Source: Methylobacterium sp. WL119
GTDB lineage: Bacteria > Pseudomonadota > Alphaproteobacteria > Rhizobiales > Beijerinckiaceae
NCBI RefSeq assembly: GCF_008039875.1
Contig: NZ_VRUU01000006.1
Span: 1 to 64,000 of the forward strand
Length of the DNA stretch: 64,000 nucleotides
Direction of reading: 5' to 3'
Shown: one piece after another, positions 23,183-32,391 of the stretch
Layout: the number at the start of each line of letters is the position of its first letter
Position numbering within the stretch: the stretch's first letter is position 1
Notes under the pieces: generated by a model
The model's database searches: none
The model's input: only the letters and a program-made list of their open reading frames with translations
What the model was told of the DNA's origin: nothing
Made by a program: the position numbers and the translations under genes

Positions 23183-24367
23183 ATGTCCGAAGCCCCCGAA
23201 TTCTTCGATTGCGTCGTGGTCGGCGGCGGTCCCGCCGGCGCGACGGCGGCGACCGACCTGGCGCGGATGGGCCGCAGCGTGCTGCTCCTCGACAAGCCGG
23301 GGCGGATCAAGCCCTGCGGCGGCGCGATCCCCCCGCGGGCGATCCGCGATTTCGCCATCCCCGACGCGCAGATCGTCGCCCGCATCAAGCTCGCGCGGAT
23401 GATCGCGCCCTCCGACACGGCCGTCGACATGCCGGTCGGCGACGGCTTCGTCGGCATGGTCGACCGCGAGCATTTCGATCCGTGGTTGCGCGACCGGGCC
23501 TCGCTCGCCGGCGCCGACCACCGCCCCGGCACCTACGAACGCATCGTCCGCGACGGTGCCGGCACCACGGTGCATTACCGCGTCGGCGACGCGGCGCGCA
23601 CGGTGCGGACCAAGCTGGTGATCGGTGCCGACGGGGCCTCGTCCCCGGTCGGCCGGGCCGAGATCCCGGGCCATGCCGGGATGCGCCAGGTCTTCGCCTA
23701 CCACGAGATCGTCCGGCCGCCGGCCGACGGCAGCGGAGCCTACGCGGCCACGCGCTGCGACGTGTTTTACCAGGGCAAGCACTCGCCCGATTTCTACGCC
23801 TGGATCTTCCCGCACGGCGAGACGATCAGCATCGGCACCGGCTCGGCGCGGAAGGGCTTCTCGCTCCGCACCGCGATCCGCAACCTGCGCGAGTCGACGG
23901 GGCTGGCGGCGGGCGAGACGGTCCGCCGCGAGGGTGCGCCGCTGCCGCTCAAGCCGCTGAGGAAGTGGGACAACGGCCGCGACGTCCTGCTCACGGGGGA
24001 TGCCGCCGGCATCGTCGCGCCCGCATCCGGCGAGGGCATCTACTACGCGATGCTCGGCGGCCGGCTCGCCGCCGACGCGGCCGACGCGTTCCTCAGGACG
24101 GGCGATGCCCGTGCCCTCGCCCAGGCCCGCCGTCGCTTCATGAAGCTGCACGGGCGGGTGTTCCTGATCCTGCGGATCATGCAGGCGGTCTGGTACCGCA
24201 ACGACGCCCTGCGCGAGCGCTTCGTCTCGATCTGCCGCGACAAGGACGTGCAGCAGCTCACCTGGGAAAGCTACATGAACAAGGAGCTGGTGCGGAAGAA
24301 GCCGATGGCGCACGTGAAGATCTTCTTCAAGGACATGGCGCACCTGTTCCGCTGGGTCTCGCCTTGA
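23183..24367 (+). CDS. bchP: Geranylgeranyl bacteriochlorophyll reductase, BchP
   Basis: FAD-dependent reductase (394 residues) that converts the geranylgeranyl tail to phytyl. The N-terminal Rossmann dinucleotide motif is VVGGGPAGATAATDLAR, followed by the family stretch KPCGGAIPPRAI near residue 50 and the second FAD motif LLTGDAAGIVAPASGEGIYYAM near 275. The ATG at 23183 follows a CAGGGA site and matches the family start; an upstream in-frame extension is noncoding-like. TspO follows 11 bases later. Confidence 0.95.
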   Translation: MSEAPEFFDCVVVGGGPAGATAATDLARMGRSVLLLDKPGRIKPCGGAIPPRAIRDFAIPDAQIVARIKLARMIAPSDTAVDMPVGDGFVGMVDREHFDPWLRDRASLAGADHRPGTYERIVRDGAGTTVHYRVGDAARTVRTKLVIGADGASSPVGRAEIPGHAGMRQVFAYHEIVRPPADGSGAYAATRCDVFYQGKHSPDFYAWIFPHGETISIGTGSARKGFSLRTAIRNLRESTGLAAGETVRREGAPLPLKPLRKWDNGRDVLLTGDAAGIVAPASGEGIYYAMLGGRLAADAADAFLRTGDARALAQARRRFMKLHGRVFLILRIMQAVWYRNDALRERFVSICRDKDVQQLTWESYMNKELVRKKPMAHVKIFFKDMAHLFRWVSP

Positions 24368-24378
24368 GCGAGGTCTGG

Positions 24379-24846
24379 ATGCCGGCGGCGATCGCCACCC
24401 TGTCCGCGCTCGTGGTGGCCCTGGCCGGCGGCGTGCTGACCACCACCGGCCCGTGGTACCGCGCCCTGCGCAACCCGGCCTGGAAGCCGCCAGACTGGGC
24501 GTTCGGCCCGGTCTGGGCGACGATCTTCGCGCTCTGCGTCGTCTCCGCCGTGATCGCCTGGAGCGAGGCCGACGAGCCGCAGCGCGTCGTACTGCTCGCG
24601 GCCTACGCCGTGAATGCCGTGCTCAACATCGCCTGGAGCGCGCTGTTCTTCCGCGCCGAGCGGCCGGACTGGGCGTTCTTCGAGCTCGTCCTGCTCTGGC
24701 TCTCGGTGGCGGCGCTGATCGCCGTCACGCTGCCGGTCTCGGGCGTCGCGGCGGTGCTGCTGGCGCCCTACCTCCTCTGGGTGACGATCGCCGGGTTCCT
24801 CAACCGTGCCATCGTGCGGCTCAACGGCCCGTTCGGAGCCGCGTGA
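24379..24846 (+). CDS. tspO: TspO/MBR family tryptophan-rich sensory protein
   Basis: 155-residue, five-helix membrane protein of the TspO/peripheral benzodiazepine receptor family. It has the Trp-rich signature PWYRALRNPAWKPPDWAFGPVW near residue 30 and NIAWSALFF near 85. In Rhodobacter sphaeroides TspO is a negative modulator of photosynthesis gene expression, probably through porphyrin intermediates (established). I chose the ATG at 24379, preceded by GAGG; an alternative TTG at 24364 overlaps the bchP stop and would add five residues. Confidence 0.92.
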   Translation: MPAAIATLSALVVALAGGVLTTTGPWYRALRNPAWKPPDWAFGPVWATIFALCVVSAVIAWSEADEPQRVVLLAAYAVNAVLNIAWSALFFRAERPDWAFFELVLLWLSVAALIAVTLPVSGVAAVLLAPYLLWVTIAGFLNRAIVRLNGPFGAA

Positions 24847-25202
24847 TGGCGGAGTGGTTCGCGACCGGCCGGATCGTCGACGCGATCCTCGTGCTCGTCG
24901 CCGCAGAGGCCGCGATGCTGCTCGCGTTCCGGCGGCGGACGGGGCGCGGGCCGGCGCCGGTGCCGCTCCTGTGCAACCTCGTCTCCGGGGCGGCGCTGAT
25001 GCTGGCCGTGCGTGCGGCCCTGGTCCAGTCGCCCTGGCCGGTCGTCGCCGGCTGGATGCTGGTCTCGCTCGGCGCCCATCTCGGGGACCTCGTGCCGCGC
25101 CTGCGCAACCCGGCCGGCCTGACGCTTGGTCGCACCGGCGCCCCTGGCGTGCCAGGAACTTCCGACGCAGCGGCCGCGTTCAACGCGCGGCCGCGAAGCT
25201 GA
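24846..25202 (+). CDS. Small membrane protein coupled to tspO (118 aa, function unknown)
   Basis: Starts at an ATG sharing one base with the tspO stop (TGATG). Three hydrophobic segments are visible, about residues 9-28, 42-60 and 66-85, with a conserved-looking end of the last one (LGAHLGDLVPRLR). This is followed by a Gly/Ala/Pro-rich tail without recognisable domain. Its coupling to bchP-tspO suggests a role near tetrapyrrole or membrane assembly, but this is inference from position only. Confidence 0.75.
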   Translation: MAEWFATGRIVDAILVLVAAEAAMLLAFRRRTGRGPAPVPLLCNLVSGAALMLAVRAALVQSPWPVVAGWMLVSLGAHLGDLVPRLRNPAGLTLGRTGAPGVPGTSDAAAAFNARPRS

Positions 25203-25244
25203 ATTATTATGCTTCTCACCTGCCACAATCGGAGATTAGGCATC

Positions 25245-26834
25245 ATGCGTGGCTTCCTCGCTCTGGCCGCGACCTCCGGTTTTCTGCTGGGTTCCAGCCT
25301 GCCGATCGCGGCCTTCGCGCAGGAGGCTGCCGGGGGCGCGAGCCAGGATCTGGTGAAGCGCGGCGAGTACCTCGTCACCGCCGGCGATTGCGTCGCCTGC
25401 CATACCGGCCCGAGCGGCAAGCGGCTGGCCGGCAACTACGTCCTCAACACGCCGATCGGAAAGATCCGCACCCCCAACCTGACGCCCGACGACGAGACCG
25501 GCCTCGGCAAGTGGACGGAAGCGGACTTCGTCAAGGCGATGCACGAGGGCATCGACAACGAGGGGCACTACCTCTACCCGGCCTTCCCCTTCGCCTGGTA
25601 CACCAAGGTGACGACGGACGACGTCAAGGCGATCTGGGCCTACCTGCGCTCCCTCGAGCCGGTGAAGGAGCCGCGCAAGGACAGCGAGATCCCGTTCCCG
25701 TTCAACATCCGCACCGCCCTGATCACCTGGCGCACCGCCTTCTTCACGCCGGGCGAGTGGAAGCCCGATCCGAACGCCACCGCCGAGGTCAACCGTGGCG
25801 GCTACCTCGTCGAGGGGCTCGGCCACTGCGGCATGTGCCACAACGAGAATAAGATCGTCGGCAACAGCAGCCTCGCGGGCAAGCTCGGCGGTGGCGTGAT
25901 CGACGGCTGGTACGCCCCGAACATCACCCCCGACGGCCACCAGGGCATCGGCGCCTGGACCGAGGAGCAGGTGGTGACCTACCTCAAGACCGGCACCGCC
26001 CCGGGCGACAAGCCCGGCGTCGCCGCCGGCCCGATGCGCCAGACCATCGAGGAATCGCTCTCGAAGATGACGGACGCCGACCTCAAGGCGATGGTCGCGT
26101 ATCTCCGGACCTACCAGGCCAAGCAGACCTACAAGTCCAAGGACCTGCAGGCCTACGACACCACCGGCGCGCCGGGCGCGGGCGTCTACCTCAGCTACTG
26201 CTCGTCCTGCCACCAGCCCGACGGCAAGGGCGTCGAGGGTGCGATCCCGGCGCTCGCCGGCAACACCTCGGTCCAGTCGGCCGGCCCGGAGACGGTGCTG
26301 CGCGTGATCTACGGCGGGCTCGGCGCGCAGAGCGGCTACGCGCCGATGACCGCGATCGGCCAGGGCATGACCGACCAGCAGGTCGCCGACGTCACCGATT
26401 ACATCCGCAACTCCTGGGGCAACAGCGCTCCCGTCCTGAAGTCCGGCGTCGCCGCCGACGCGCGTAAGGCGACGAGCACCATGCTCGCCGGCAATGCGCC
26501 CTGCGCCGAGATCGAGCAGCCGGACGTGGCCAAGGCCGTGGCCGACGCCGGTGCCGCGGAACAGCTGAAGGGTCTCAAGCAGGAGGACTTCATCCCGCGC
26601 ATCAATGCGCTCCTGCCGAAGATCAAGTCGGCGCTGCCCGCGGGACGGGACGACGACATCGTCAACGGCCTGACCACGGCATTCTGCAAGGCCGCCAAGC
26701 CGGAGACCGACGACGTGAAGCTGCCCTGGCACGCGACGATCGGCAGCTTCAGCAACCTCGTCTACAGCCAGCTCAAGCACCCCGAGCGGCAGGCCAGCAC
26801 GATGCCGGCCCCGGCGATGCCGAAGCCGAACTGA
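25245..26834 (+). CDS. Triheme cytochrome c (dehydrogenase-type electron-transfer subunit)
   Basis: 529-residue exported protein with a signal peptide (cleavage near FAQ, residue 27) and three CxxCH heme sites: CVACH near residue 48, CGMCH around 205 and CSSCH around 320. This is the architecture of membrane-bound alcohol, gluconate and aldehyde dehydrogenase cytochrome subunits that pass electrons to ubiquinone or oxidases. The ATG at 25245 is chosen because it opens the signal peptide and follows a GGAG site. No dehydrogenase partner is adjacent. Two further cysteines occur in the C-terminal 110 residues, which are not cytochrome-like. Confidence 0.88.
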   Translation: MRGFLALAATSGFLLGSSLPIAAFAQEAAGGASQDLVKRGEYLVTAGDCVACHTGPSGKRLAGNYVLNTPIGKIRTPNLTPDDETGLGKWTEADFVKAMHEGIDNEGHYLYPAFPFAWYTKVTTDDVKAIWAYLRSLEPVKEPRKDSEIPFPFNIRTALITWRTAFFTPGEWKPDPNATAEVNRGGYLVEGLGHCGMCHNENKIVGNSSLAGKLGGGVIDGWYAPNITPDGHQGIGAWTEEQVVTYLKTGTAPGDKPGVAAGPMRQTIEESLSKMTDADLKAMVAYLRTYQAKQTYKSKDLQAYDTTGAPGAGVYLSYCSSCHQPDGKGVEGAIPALAGNTSVQSAGPETVLRVIYGGLGAQSGYAPMTAIGQGMTDQQVADVTDYIRNSWGNSAPVLKSGVAADARKATSTMLAGNAPCAEIEQPDVAKAVADAGAAEQLKGLKQEDFIPRINALLPKIKSALPAGRDDDIVNGLTTAFCKAAKPETDDVKLPWHATIGSFSNLVYSQLKHPERQASTMPAPAMPKPN

Positions 26835-26957
26835 GCTACGGGCAACCGGTCGCGGGCGGCCTGACGAACCAGCGCGCGATTGGCGCGTTGGCCGGCCGCG
26901 CCGACGAGGGGATGTCGCGGTGTCGCTCGATTCCGCAATCCCGGTCTTTTCAAAACC

Positions 26958-28352
26958 ATGACGCATCAGACCTGTGACGTGGCCGTCATCGGGGCCGGCA
27001 CGGCGGGGATCGCCGCGTTCCGTGCCGCCGAGGCGGCGGGCGCCGACGCCGTGCTGATCGAGCGCGGCCCCGGCGGCACCACCTGCGCACGCGTCGGCTG
27101 CATGCCTTCGAAGCTGCTCGTCGCGGCCGCGGCGGCGGCCCACGACGCGCGCCGCGCCAGCCTGTTCGGCGTCGCGGTGTCGGGCGTATCGGTCGACGGC
27201 CCCGCGGTGATGGCGCGTGTGCGGGCCGAGCGCGACCGCTTCGTCGCCGGGGTGCGCGACGGGCTCGACGCGATCCCGTTAGCCAAGCGGCTCGCCGGCG
27301 AGGCGCGGTTCCTCGACGCCCGGACGCTCGCGCTCGGCGACGACCGCCGCGTCGCGTTTCGGGCGGCGGTGATCGCCACGGGATCGAGCCCGAGCATCCC
27401 GAAGCCGCTCGCGCCGCTGGGCGACGCCGTCCTGACCACCGACACCGTGTTCGAGCTTCCCGACCTTCCGGCGTCGCTGGCGGTGATCGGCGGAGGGCCC
27501 GTCGGCATCGAGATCGCCCAGGCGATGGCGCGCCTCGGCGTGCGCGTCGACCTCTTCGACACCGGGTCGGGCCTGGCCGGCCTGAGCGAGCCCGGCCTTC
27601 GGAAGGACGCGGCCGCGATCTTCTCCGACGAGATGGCCTTGCATCTCGGGTCCGAACTCGTCTCGGCCGAGCCCGTCGACGGCGGGGCGCAGCTGACCTG
27701 GGCGGAGGCCGACGGCACCCGTCGCACCGGCACCTTCGCCCGGGTGCTCGCAGCCGCCGGCCGGCCGCCCAACGTCCGAGGCCTCGACCTCGCGCAGGCC
27801 AGGCTTCGTCTCGACGAGAAGGGCATGCCGGCCTTCGACACCCGGACCCTGCTCTGTGCGGGAGCGCCCGTGCTGATCGCGGGCGACGCCAACGCGGTGC
27901 GACCGGTCCTGCACGAGGCGAGCCGCCAGGGCGGGATCGCGGGGCGGAACGCGGCGGCCCTCGCCGCGGGCCGAGCCCTCGCGGCGCCGGAGCCCTGGCC
28001 GGCGCTCGCCATGGTGTTCACCCACCCGCAGGCGGCGAGCATCGGTGCGCCGTTCGATCCCGAGGCGGGCGACGGGCGCGTGGTCGGCGGGATGTCGTTC
28101 GACGACCAGGGCCGGGCGCGGGTCGAGGGCGTCAACCGGGGCGGCATCCGGCTCTGGGCGGATCGGGACGGGCGCCTGCTCGGCGGCGAGATGCTCGGGC
28201 CGTCCTGCGAGCACCTCGCCCATCTCGTGGCGCACGCGATCGGCGACGGACGGACCGTCGACGACCTTCTGGCGCGGCCGATCTACCATCCCACCGTCGA
28301 AGAGGGACTTGCGAGCGCATTGTCCGATCTTATACAACCGCTGAAGGGATGA
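26958..28352 (+). CDS. Dihydrolipoamide dehydrogenase-like FAD/NAD(P)-disulfide oxidoreductase
   Basis: 464-residue class I pyridine nucleotide-disulfide oxidoreductase. An N-terminal FAD motif (VAVIGAGTAGIAAFRAAE) precedes the redox disulfide in TTCARVGCMPSK, with CxxxxC spacing retained. The NAD-binding motif is AVIGGGPVGIEIAQAM near residue 178. A dimerisation domain ends in the active-site-like His (IYHPTVEEGL). The ATG at 26958 starts at MTHQTCDVAV. It is not beside lipoamide enzyme-complex genes, so the substrate is uncertain. Confidence 0.88.
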   Translation: MTHQTCDVAVIGAGTAGIAAFRAAEAAGADAVLIERGPGGTTCARVGCMPSKLLVAAAAAAHDARRASLFGVAVSGVSVDGPAVMARVRAERDRFVAGVRDGLDAIPLAKRLAGEARFLDARTLALGDDRRVAFRAAVIATGSSPSIPKPLAPLGDAVLTTDTVFELPDLPASLAVIGGGPVGIEIAQAMARLGVRVDLFDTGSGLAGLSEPGLRKDAAAIFSDEMALHLGSELVSAEPVDGGAQLTWAEADGTRRTGTFARVLAAAGRPPNVRGLDLAQARLRLDEKGMPAFDTRTLLCAGAPVLIAGDANAVRPVLHEASRQGGIAGRNAAALAAGRALAAPEPWPALAMVFTHPQAASIGAPFDPEAGDGRVVGGMSFDDQGRARVEGVNRGGIRLWADRDGRLLGGEMLGPSCEHLAHLVAHAIGDGRTVDDLLARPIYHPTVEEGLASALSDLIQPLKG

Positions 28353-28467
28353 TCGCCGGACGCCGGACGGTCGTGACCGATCCTTCATCTTGCCGCATCG
28401 CGGATACCATTGCGCCCGCCCGTCCCACGGGTCATACCGGGCCGCAGATGACGCGGTCCCATTCCTG

Positions 28468-31077
28468 ATGTCCACGATCGTTGCCGCGGGCAATGCGATC
28501 GACCTCGACGCCCTGACGGCGGAAGAGCGCGATGGCCTCGATATCGGGGTGATCGGGCTCGACGCCGCCGGGACGATCGTGTCGTTCAGCGAGGGGGCGA
28601 GCGCGCTCTCGGGCCTCGCGAGCGCCGCCGTGATCGGCCGCAACTACTTCCGCGAGGTGGTGCCGAGCACCAACGTCCCCGGGTTCTTCGGCCGCTTCCT
28701 CGCGGGCACCCGCCGCGGGCACCTCGACGATAGCTTCGACTTCGTGTTCGGGCGCATGCCGCAGCCCCTGCGCGCCCGCGTGCGGATGCGGAGCGGCAAA
28801 GGTGTCACCTGGCTCACGATCACCCCGGTGGAGACCCTCGGCGCGGGCCAGTCGCGCGAGGCGGTGATGGCCGCCATCGGCCGCCGCGTCCGGGCCGAGC
28901 CGGTCGATCCCCAGCTCTGCGAGCGCGAGCCGATCCACATCCCGGGCTCGATCCAGCCGAACGCGGTGATGCTGGCGGCCGATGCCGGCACGCTCGAGAT
29001 CCTGGCCCACAGCACCAACGTCCGCGACGTGCTCAGCCGCGCGCCGGAGCGGATCGCCGGCCTGCCCCTGGCCGAGGTCCTGCCGACCGCCTTCGTCGAG
29101 ACGATCCGCCAGCGCCTCGCCAGCGCCACCCTCGACGACGGGCGCTCGATCCGCCGCACGCTCAAGCTCGCGGGCGACGACCATGCCAGCTACTACGCCA
29201 TCGTCCACGCCCATTCCGGCCGGGTCATCGTCGAGCTGGAGCTCGAGCCCGAGCATCCCGAGGACTTCCGGGTCGCGACCCAGACCGACTCGGAACTCGC
29301 CGTCACCCGCCTCCGGGCCGCCGAGACGCTGAGCGGGGCCGCCCGCATCGCCGCGCTCGAGGTCCGGGCGCTCACCGGCTTCGAGTGCGTGCTGGTCTAC
29401 CGTTTCGACGCGGACTGGAACGGCGAGGCGATCGCCGAGGACAAGGTGCCGGATTGGTCGCGCGCCCTGCTCGGGCTGCGGTTCCCGGCCTCCGACATCC
29501 CGGCCCAGGCGCGCGCGCTCTACACCAAGGCCAAGAGCCGCTTCGTGATCGATCGCGATTCGGTGCCCGTGCCCCTGGTCGCGGCGCCGGCGGCCGGCAA
29601 CGGCCCGATCGACCTCACCTTCGCGCAGCACCGCACGCTCTCGCCGATCCACCTGGAGTACCAGCGCAACCTCGGCGTGAACGGCTCGATGTCGATCTCG
29701 ATCATGGTCGAGGGGCGGCTGTGGGGCCTGATGATCGGCCATCACCGCCACCCGCACTACGTCGCGCCCGAGACCCGCGCCGCCGCGACCGTGCTCACCG
29801 ACGCCTTCGCCATGCGCGTGCAGGAGATCGAGGCGCGCCGGCTCTGGACCGAGCGCAAGGCCCATCTCGACACCGAAGGACGCCTGGTCCGCGGCCTGAC
29901 CCGGTCGGACGACTTCGTCGCGGCGCTGACCGGCGGCTCGACCACCCTCCTCGACCTGTTCGGGTCGACCGGTGCGGCGATCGTCTCCGGCGCGCGCGCG
30001 ACCCTGATCGGCACGACGCCCCCGGACGAGGCCGTCCGCGCGATCGGCGACTGGCTGAAGGAGATCCTGGCGCCGGGCGAGACCACCTATGCCAGCGCCA
30101 ACTTTTCCGCACAGTGTCCCGCCGCCGCCCCGCACCGCGAGATCGCGAGCGGCGTGCTCGCCGCGTTCGTCGACGAATCCCGCGGGAACCTGCTGCTCTG
30201 GTTCCGCCCGGAGGTGTCGAGCACGGTGACGTGGAGCGGCGATCCGCGGAAACCGGTGCTCGCCGGCAACGGGCCCGTCGCGGTGCTGCCGCGGCGCTCG
30301 TTCGAGCGCTGGGTCGAGGAGCGCACGGGCTTCGCCAGCCCCTGGGCCGACTGGCAGGTGTCGCTGGCCGGCTCCCTCGCCCATGCGGTCGAGGGCGTCG
30401 TCCTGCGCCAGCGCCGCAAGATCGACGAGCTCACCGGCCTCCTCGCCGAGAAGGAGCGCCTGCTCGCCCAGAAGGATCTCCTGACCCGCGAGATCGACCA
30501 CCGGGTGAAGAACTCGTTGCAGATCGTCTCGGCCTTCCTGCAGATGCAGCGGCGTCAGGTCTCCGATCCGGCTGCCCGGCAGGCCTTCGCCGACACCTCC
30601 GCCCGGGTGATGAGCGTCGCCCGCGTCCACGACAGCCTGTATCAGGCGGAGAACGTCGAGGAGGTCGACCTCGGCCAGACCATCGAGGCGCTTTGCACCG
30701 ACCTCGCCGGCATGGCGGGCGGCGGCCATGCCGTCGACCTCACCGCCGAGCCCGGCCTGATGGTGCCCTACCGCAAGGCGGTGGCGCTCTCGCTGATCGC
30801 CACCGAGCTCGTCACCAACGCCTTCAAGTACGCCGCCAAGCCCGAGGGCGTCGGCCGCGTGGCGGTCACCGTTTCGGGCCACGGCCCCGGCAGCGTGCGG
30901 CTGCGCGTCTGCGACGACGGCGAGGGCCTGCCCGAGGGCTGGTCGGAGACCAAGCCCCGCGCCAACGGCACCGGCGTCGGGCTCGGGATGAAGCTGATCC
31001 GGGCGATGCTCGACCAGATCAACGCCCGTCTCGACGTCGACAACGCGCCCGGCGCCTGCTTCACGATCACGGCGTGA
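28468..31077 (+). CDS. bphP: Bacteriophytochrome histidine kinase with N-terminal degenerate PYP-like domain
   Basis: 869-residue red/far-red sensor kinase. Order: a photoactive-yellow-protein-like PAS domain (about 5-125), then the phytochrome core with the biliverdin-binding Cys151 (LCEREPIHIPGSIQP), PAS, GAF with PASDIP and SPIHLEYQRN, and PHY. A coiled linker leads to a HisKA_2 kinase with His678 (EIDHRVKNSLQ), N box (NAFKYAA) and G boxes. The PYP-like domain aligns without gaps between the two chromophore positions, yet Tyr42, Glu46 and Cys69 of PYP are replaced by Phe40, Ala44 and Ser67, so it probably cannot bind p-coumarate. The ATG at 28468 is favoured over an upstream extension. The stop overlaps bphO. 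No response regulator is adjacent. Confidence 0.93.
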   Translation: MSTIVAAGNAIDLDALTAEERDGLDIGVIGLDAAGTIVSFSEGASALSGLASAAVIGRNYFREVVPSTNVPGFFGRFLAGTRRGHLDDSFDFVFGRMPQPLRARVRMRSGKGVTWLTITPVETLGAGQSREAVMAAIGRRVRAEPVDPQLCEREPIHIPGSIQPNAVMLAADAGTLEILAHSTNVRDVLSRAPERIAGLPLAEVLPTAFVETIRQRLASATLDDGRSIRRTLKLAGDDHASYYAIVHAHSGRVIVELELEPEHPEDFRVATQTDSELAVTRLRAAETLSGAARIAALEVRALTGFECVLVYRFDADWNGEAIAEDKVPDWSRALLGLRFPASDIPAQARALYTKAKSRFVIDRDSVPVPLVAAPAAGNGPIDLTFAQHRTLSPIHLEYQRNLGVNGSMSISIMVEGRLWGLMIGHHRHPHYVAPETRAAATVLTDAFAMRVQEIEARRLWTERKAHLDTEGRLVRGLTRSDDFVAALTGGSTTLLDLFGSTGAAIVSGARATLIGTTPPDEAVRAIGDWLKEILAPGETTYASANFSAQCPAAAPHREIASGVLAAFVDESRGNLLLWFRPEVSSTVTWSGDPRKPVLAGNGPVAVLPRRSFERWVEERTGFASPWADWQVSLAGSLAHAVEGVVLRQRRKIDELTGLLAEKERLLAQKDLLTREIDHRVKNSLQIVSAFLQMQRRQVSDPAARQAFADTSARVMSVARVHDSLYQAENVEEVDLGQTIEALCTDLAGMAGGGHAVDLTAEPGLMVPYRKAVALSLIATELVTNAFKYAAKPEGVGRVAVTVSGHGPGSVRLRVCDDGEGLPEGWSETKPRANGTGVGLGMKLIRAMLDQINARLDVDNAPGACFTITA

Positions 31078-31661
31078 GCCTGCACCAGCGGCTGCGCGCC
31101 GCCACCGCCTCGTCGCATCAGGGTCTCGAGGACGCGCTCGACTGGCGGGCGCGCGTCGCGTCGCTGCCCGGGTATCGCGCCCTGCTCGCCCGCTTCCATG
31201 GATTCCATGCGGCCTACGAGCCGGCGATCGGGCTTGCGCTCGCCGACGAGGCGTTCTGGGGCCCGCGCCGGCGCTTCGCCGCGCTGGCGGCGGACCTCGC
31301 CCATCTCGGGATGCCGGACGCCGAGATCGCCACCCTGCCCCGGCCCTCGGCCGTGACGTTCGCGGACGAAGCCGCGGCGATGGGGGCGCTCTACGTGCTC
31401 GAAGGCTCCACGCTCGGCGGCCAAGTCATCGGCCGGCACATCGGCGCGGTGCACGGGCTGACGCAGGCGGGCCTCGCCTATTACCACGCCCATGGCCGGC
31501 AGACCGGCGTGATGTGGAACGCCTTCCGCGCGCGGCTCGATCGCCTGTCGGGCGATCCGGAGGCGGAGGCGGCCGCCCTGGCGACCGGCACCGCGACGTT
31601 CGACGCGCTTCGGATCTGGCTGTGCGCGCCGGATTCGTCCGCCGCGTGCGGGGGCGGCTGA
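31074..31661 (+). CDS. bphO: Biliverdin-producing heme oxygenase, BphO
   Basis: 195-residue heme oxygenase that opens heme to biliverdin, the chromophore of the upstream phytochrome. The GTG start overlaps the bphP stop (GTGA), a typical coupled bphP-bphO arrangement. The proximal heme His lies in ASSHQGLE near residue 15, and the distal helix glycines are in YVLEGSTLGGQVIGRHI near residue 108. It is followed convergently by gmk with a 13-base gap. Confidence 0.92.
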   Translation: MSLHQRLRAATASSHQGLEDALDWRARVASLPGYRALLARFHGFHAAYEPAIGLALADEAFWGPRRRFAALAADLAHLGMPDAEIATLPRPSAVTFADEAAAMGALYVLEGSTLGGQVIGRHIGAVHGLTQAGLAYYHAHGRQTGVMWNAFRARLDRLSGDPEAEAAALATGTATFDALRIWLCAPDSSAACGGG

Positions 31662-31674
31662 GGCGCAGGCCGCC

Positions 31675-32346
31675 TCAGCCCTCGCGATCCCGCCCGAGCA
31701 GCCCGTCGACGAAGGCTTCGAGGCCGATCCGCCGCGTGCGCTTGAGGCGCTCGGCGGCCAGGATGCCGCGCAGGGCGTCGAAGGCGTTCTGCAGGTCGTC
31801 GTTGACGATGACGTAGTCGTACTCGCTCCAGCGCTGGATCTCGACGCGGGCGTTGGCGAGCCGCTTCTCGATGGTCTCCGGGCTGTCCTCGGCCCGGCGC
31901 TCCAGGCGGTGGCGCAGCTCCTCCAGGCTCGGCGGCAGGATGAACACCGTCACCACGTCGTCGGCGAGCTTGGAGCGGACCTGGCGGGTGCCCTGGTAGT
32001 CGATGTCGAAGATCATGTCCCGGCCGGCGCTGAGCACCTTCTCCACCGGGCGGCGCGGCGTGCCGTAGAAGTTTCCGTGGACCTCGGCCCATTCGAGCAG
32101 GTCGTCCCGGCTGCGCAGGTCGTCGAAGGCTTCGCGCGCGATGAAATGGTAGTGGCGCCCGGCGATCTCGGACGGGCGCCGGGCGCGGGTCGTCACCGAG
32201 ATCGACAGGTCGAGACCCCAGCCGCCGTCATCGGCGATGGCGCGCGTCAGGGTGGTCTTGCCGGCGCCCGACGGCGAGGACAGGATCAGGATCAGCCCGC
32301 GGCGGGCGATCGAGTCTGAGACCGATGGGGAGGGGGCGTCCGTCAT
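31675..32346 (-). CDS. gmk: Guanylate kinase
   Basis: Phosphorylates GMP to GDP. The 223-residue protein has the P-loop SSPSGAGKTT near residue 23. The GMP-binding region shows SVTTRARRPSE, GRHYHFI and YGTPRRPVE, and DIDYQG follows near residue 115. It is the last gene of a minus-strand run mutM, mltG, VOC, yicC, gmk; mltG-yicC-gmk neighbourhood is common in Rhizobiales. Confidence 0.97.
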   Translation of the reverse strand: MTDAPSPSVSDSIARRGLILILSSPSGAGKTTLTRAIADDGGWGLDLSISVTTRARRPSEIAGRHYHFIAREAFDDLRSRDDLLEWAEVHGNFYGTPRRPVEKVLSAGRDMIFDIDYQGTRQVRSKLADDVVTVFILPPSLEELRHRLERRAEDSPETIEKRLANARVEIQRWSEYDYVIVNDDLQNAFDALRGILAAERLKRTRRIGLEAFVDGLLGRDREG

Positions 32347-32391
32347 CCGCGTGCCCCGGCCGTGTCTCGCGCGCCCATCGCCTCAGTCCCG

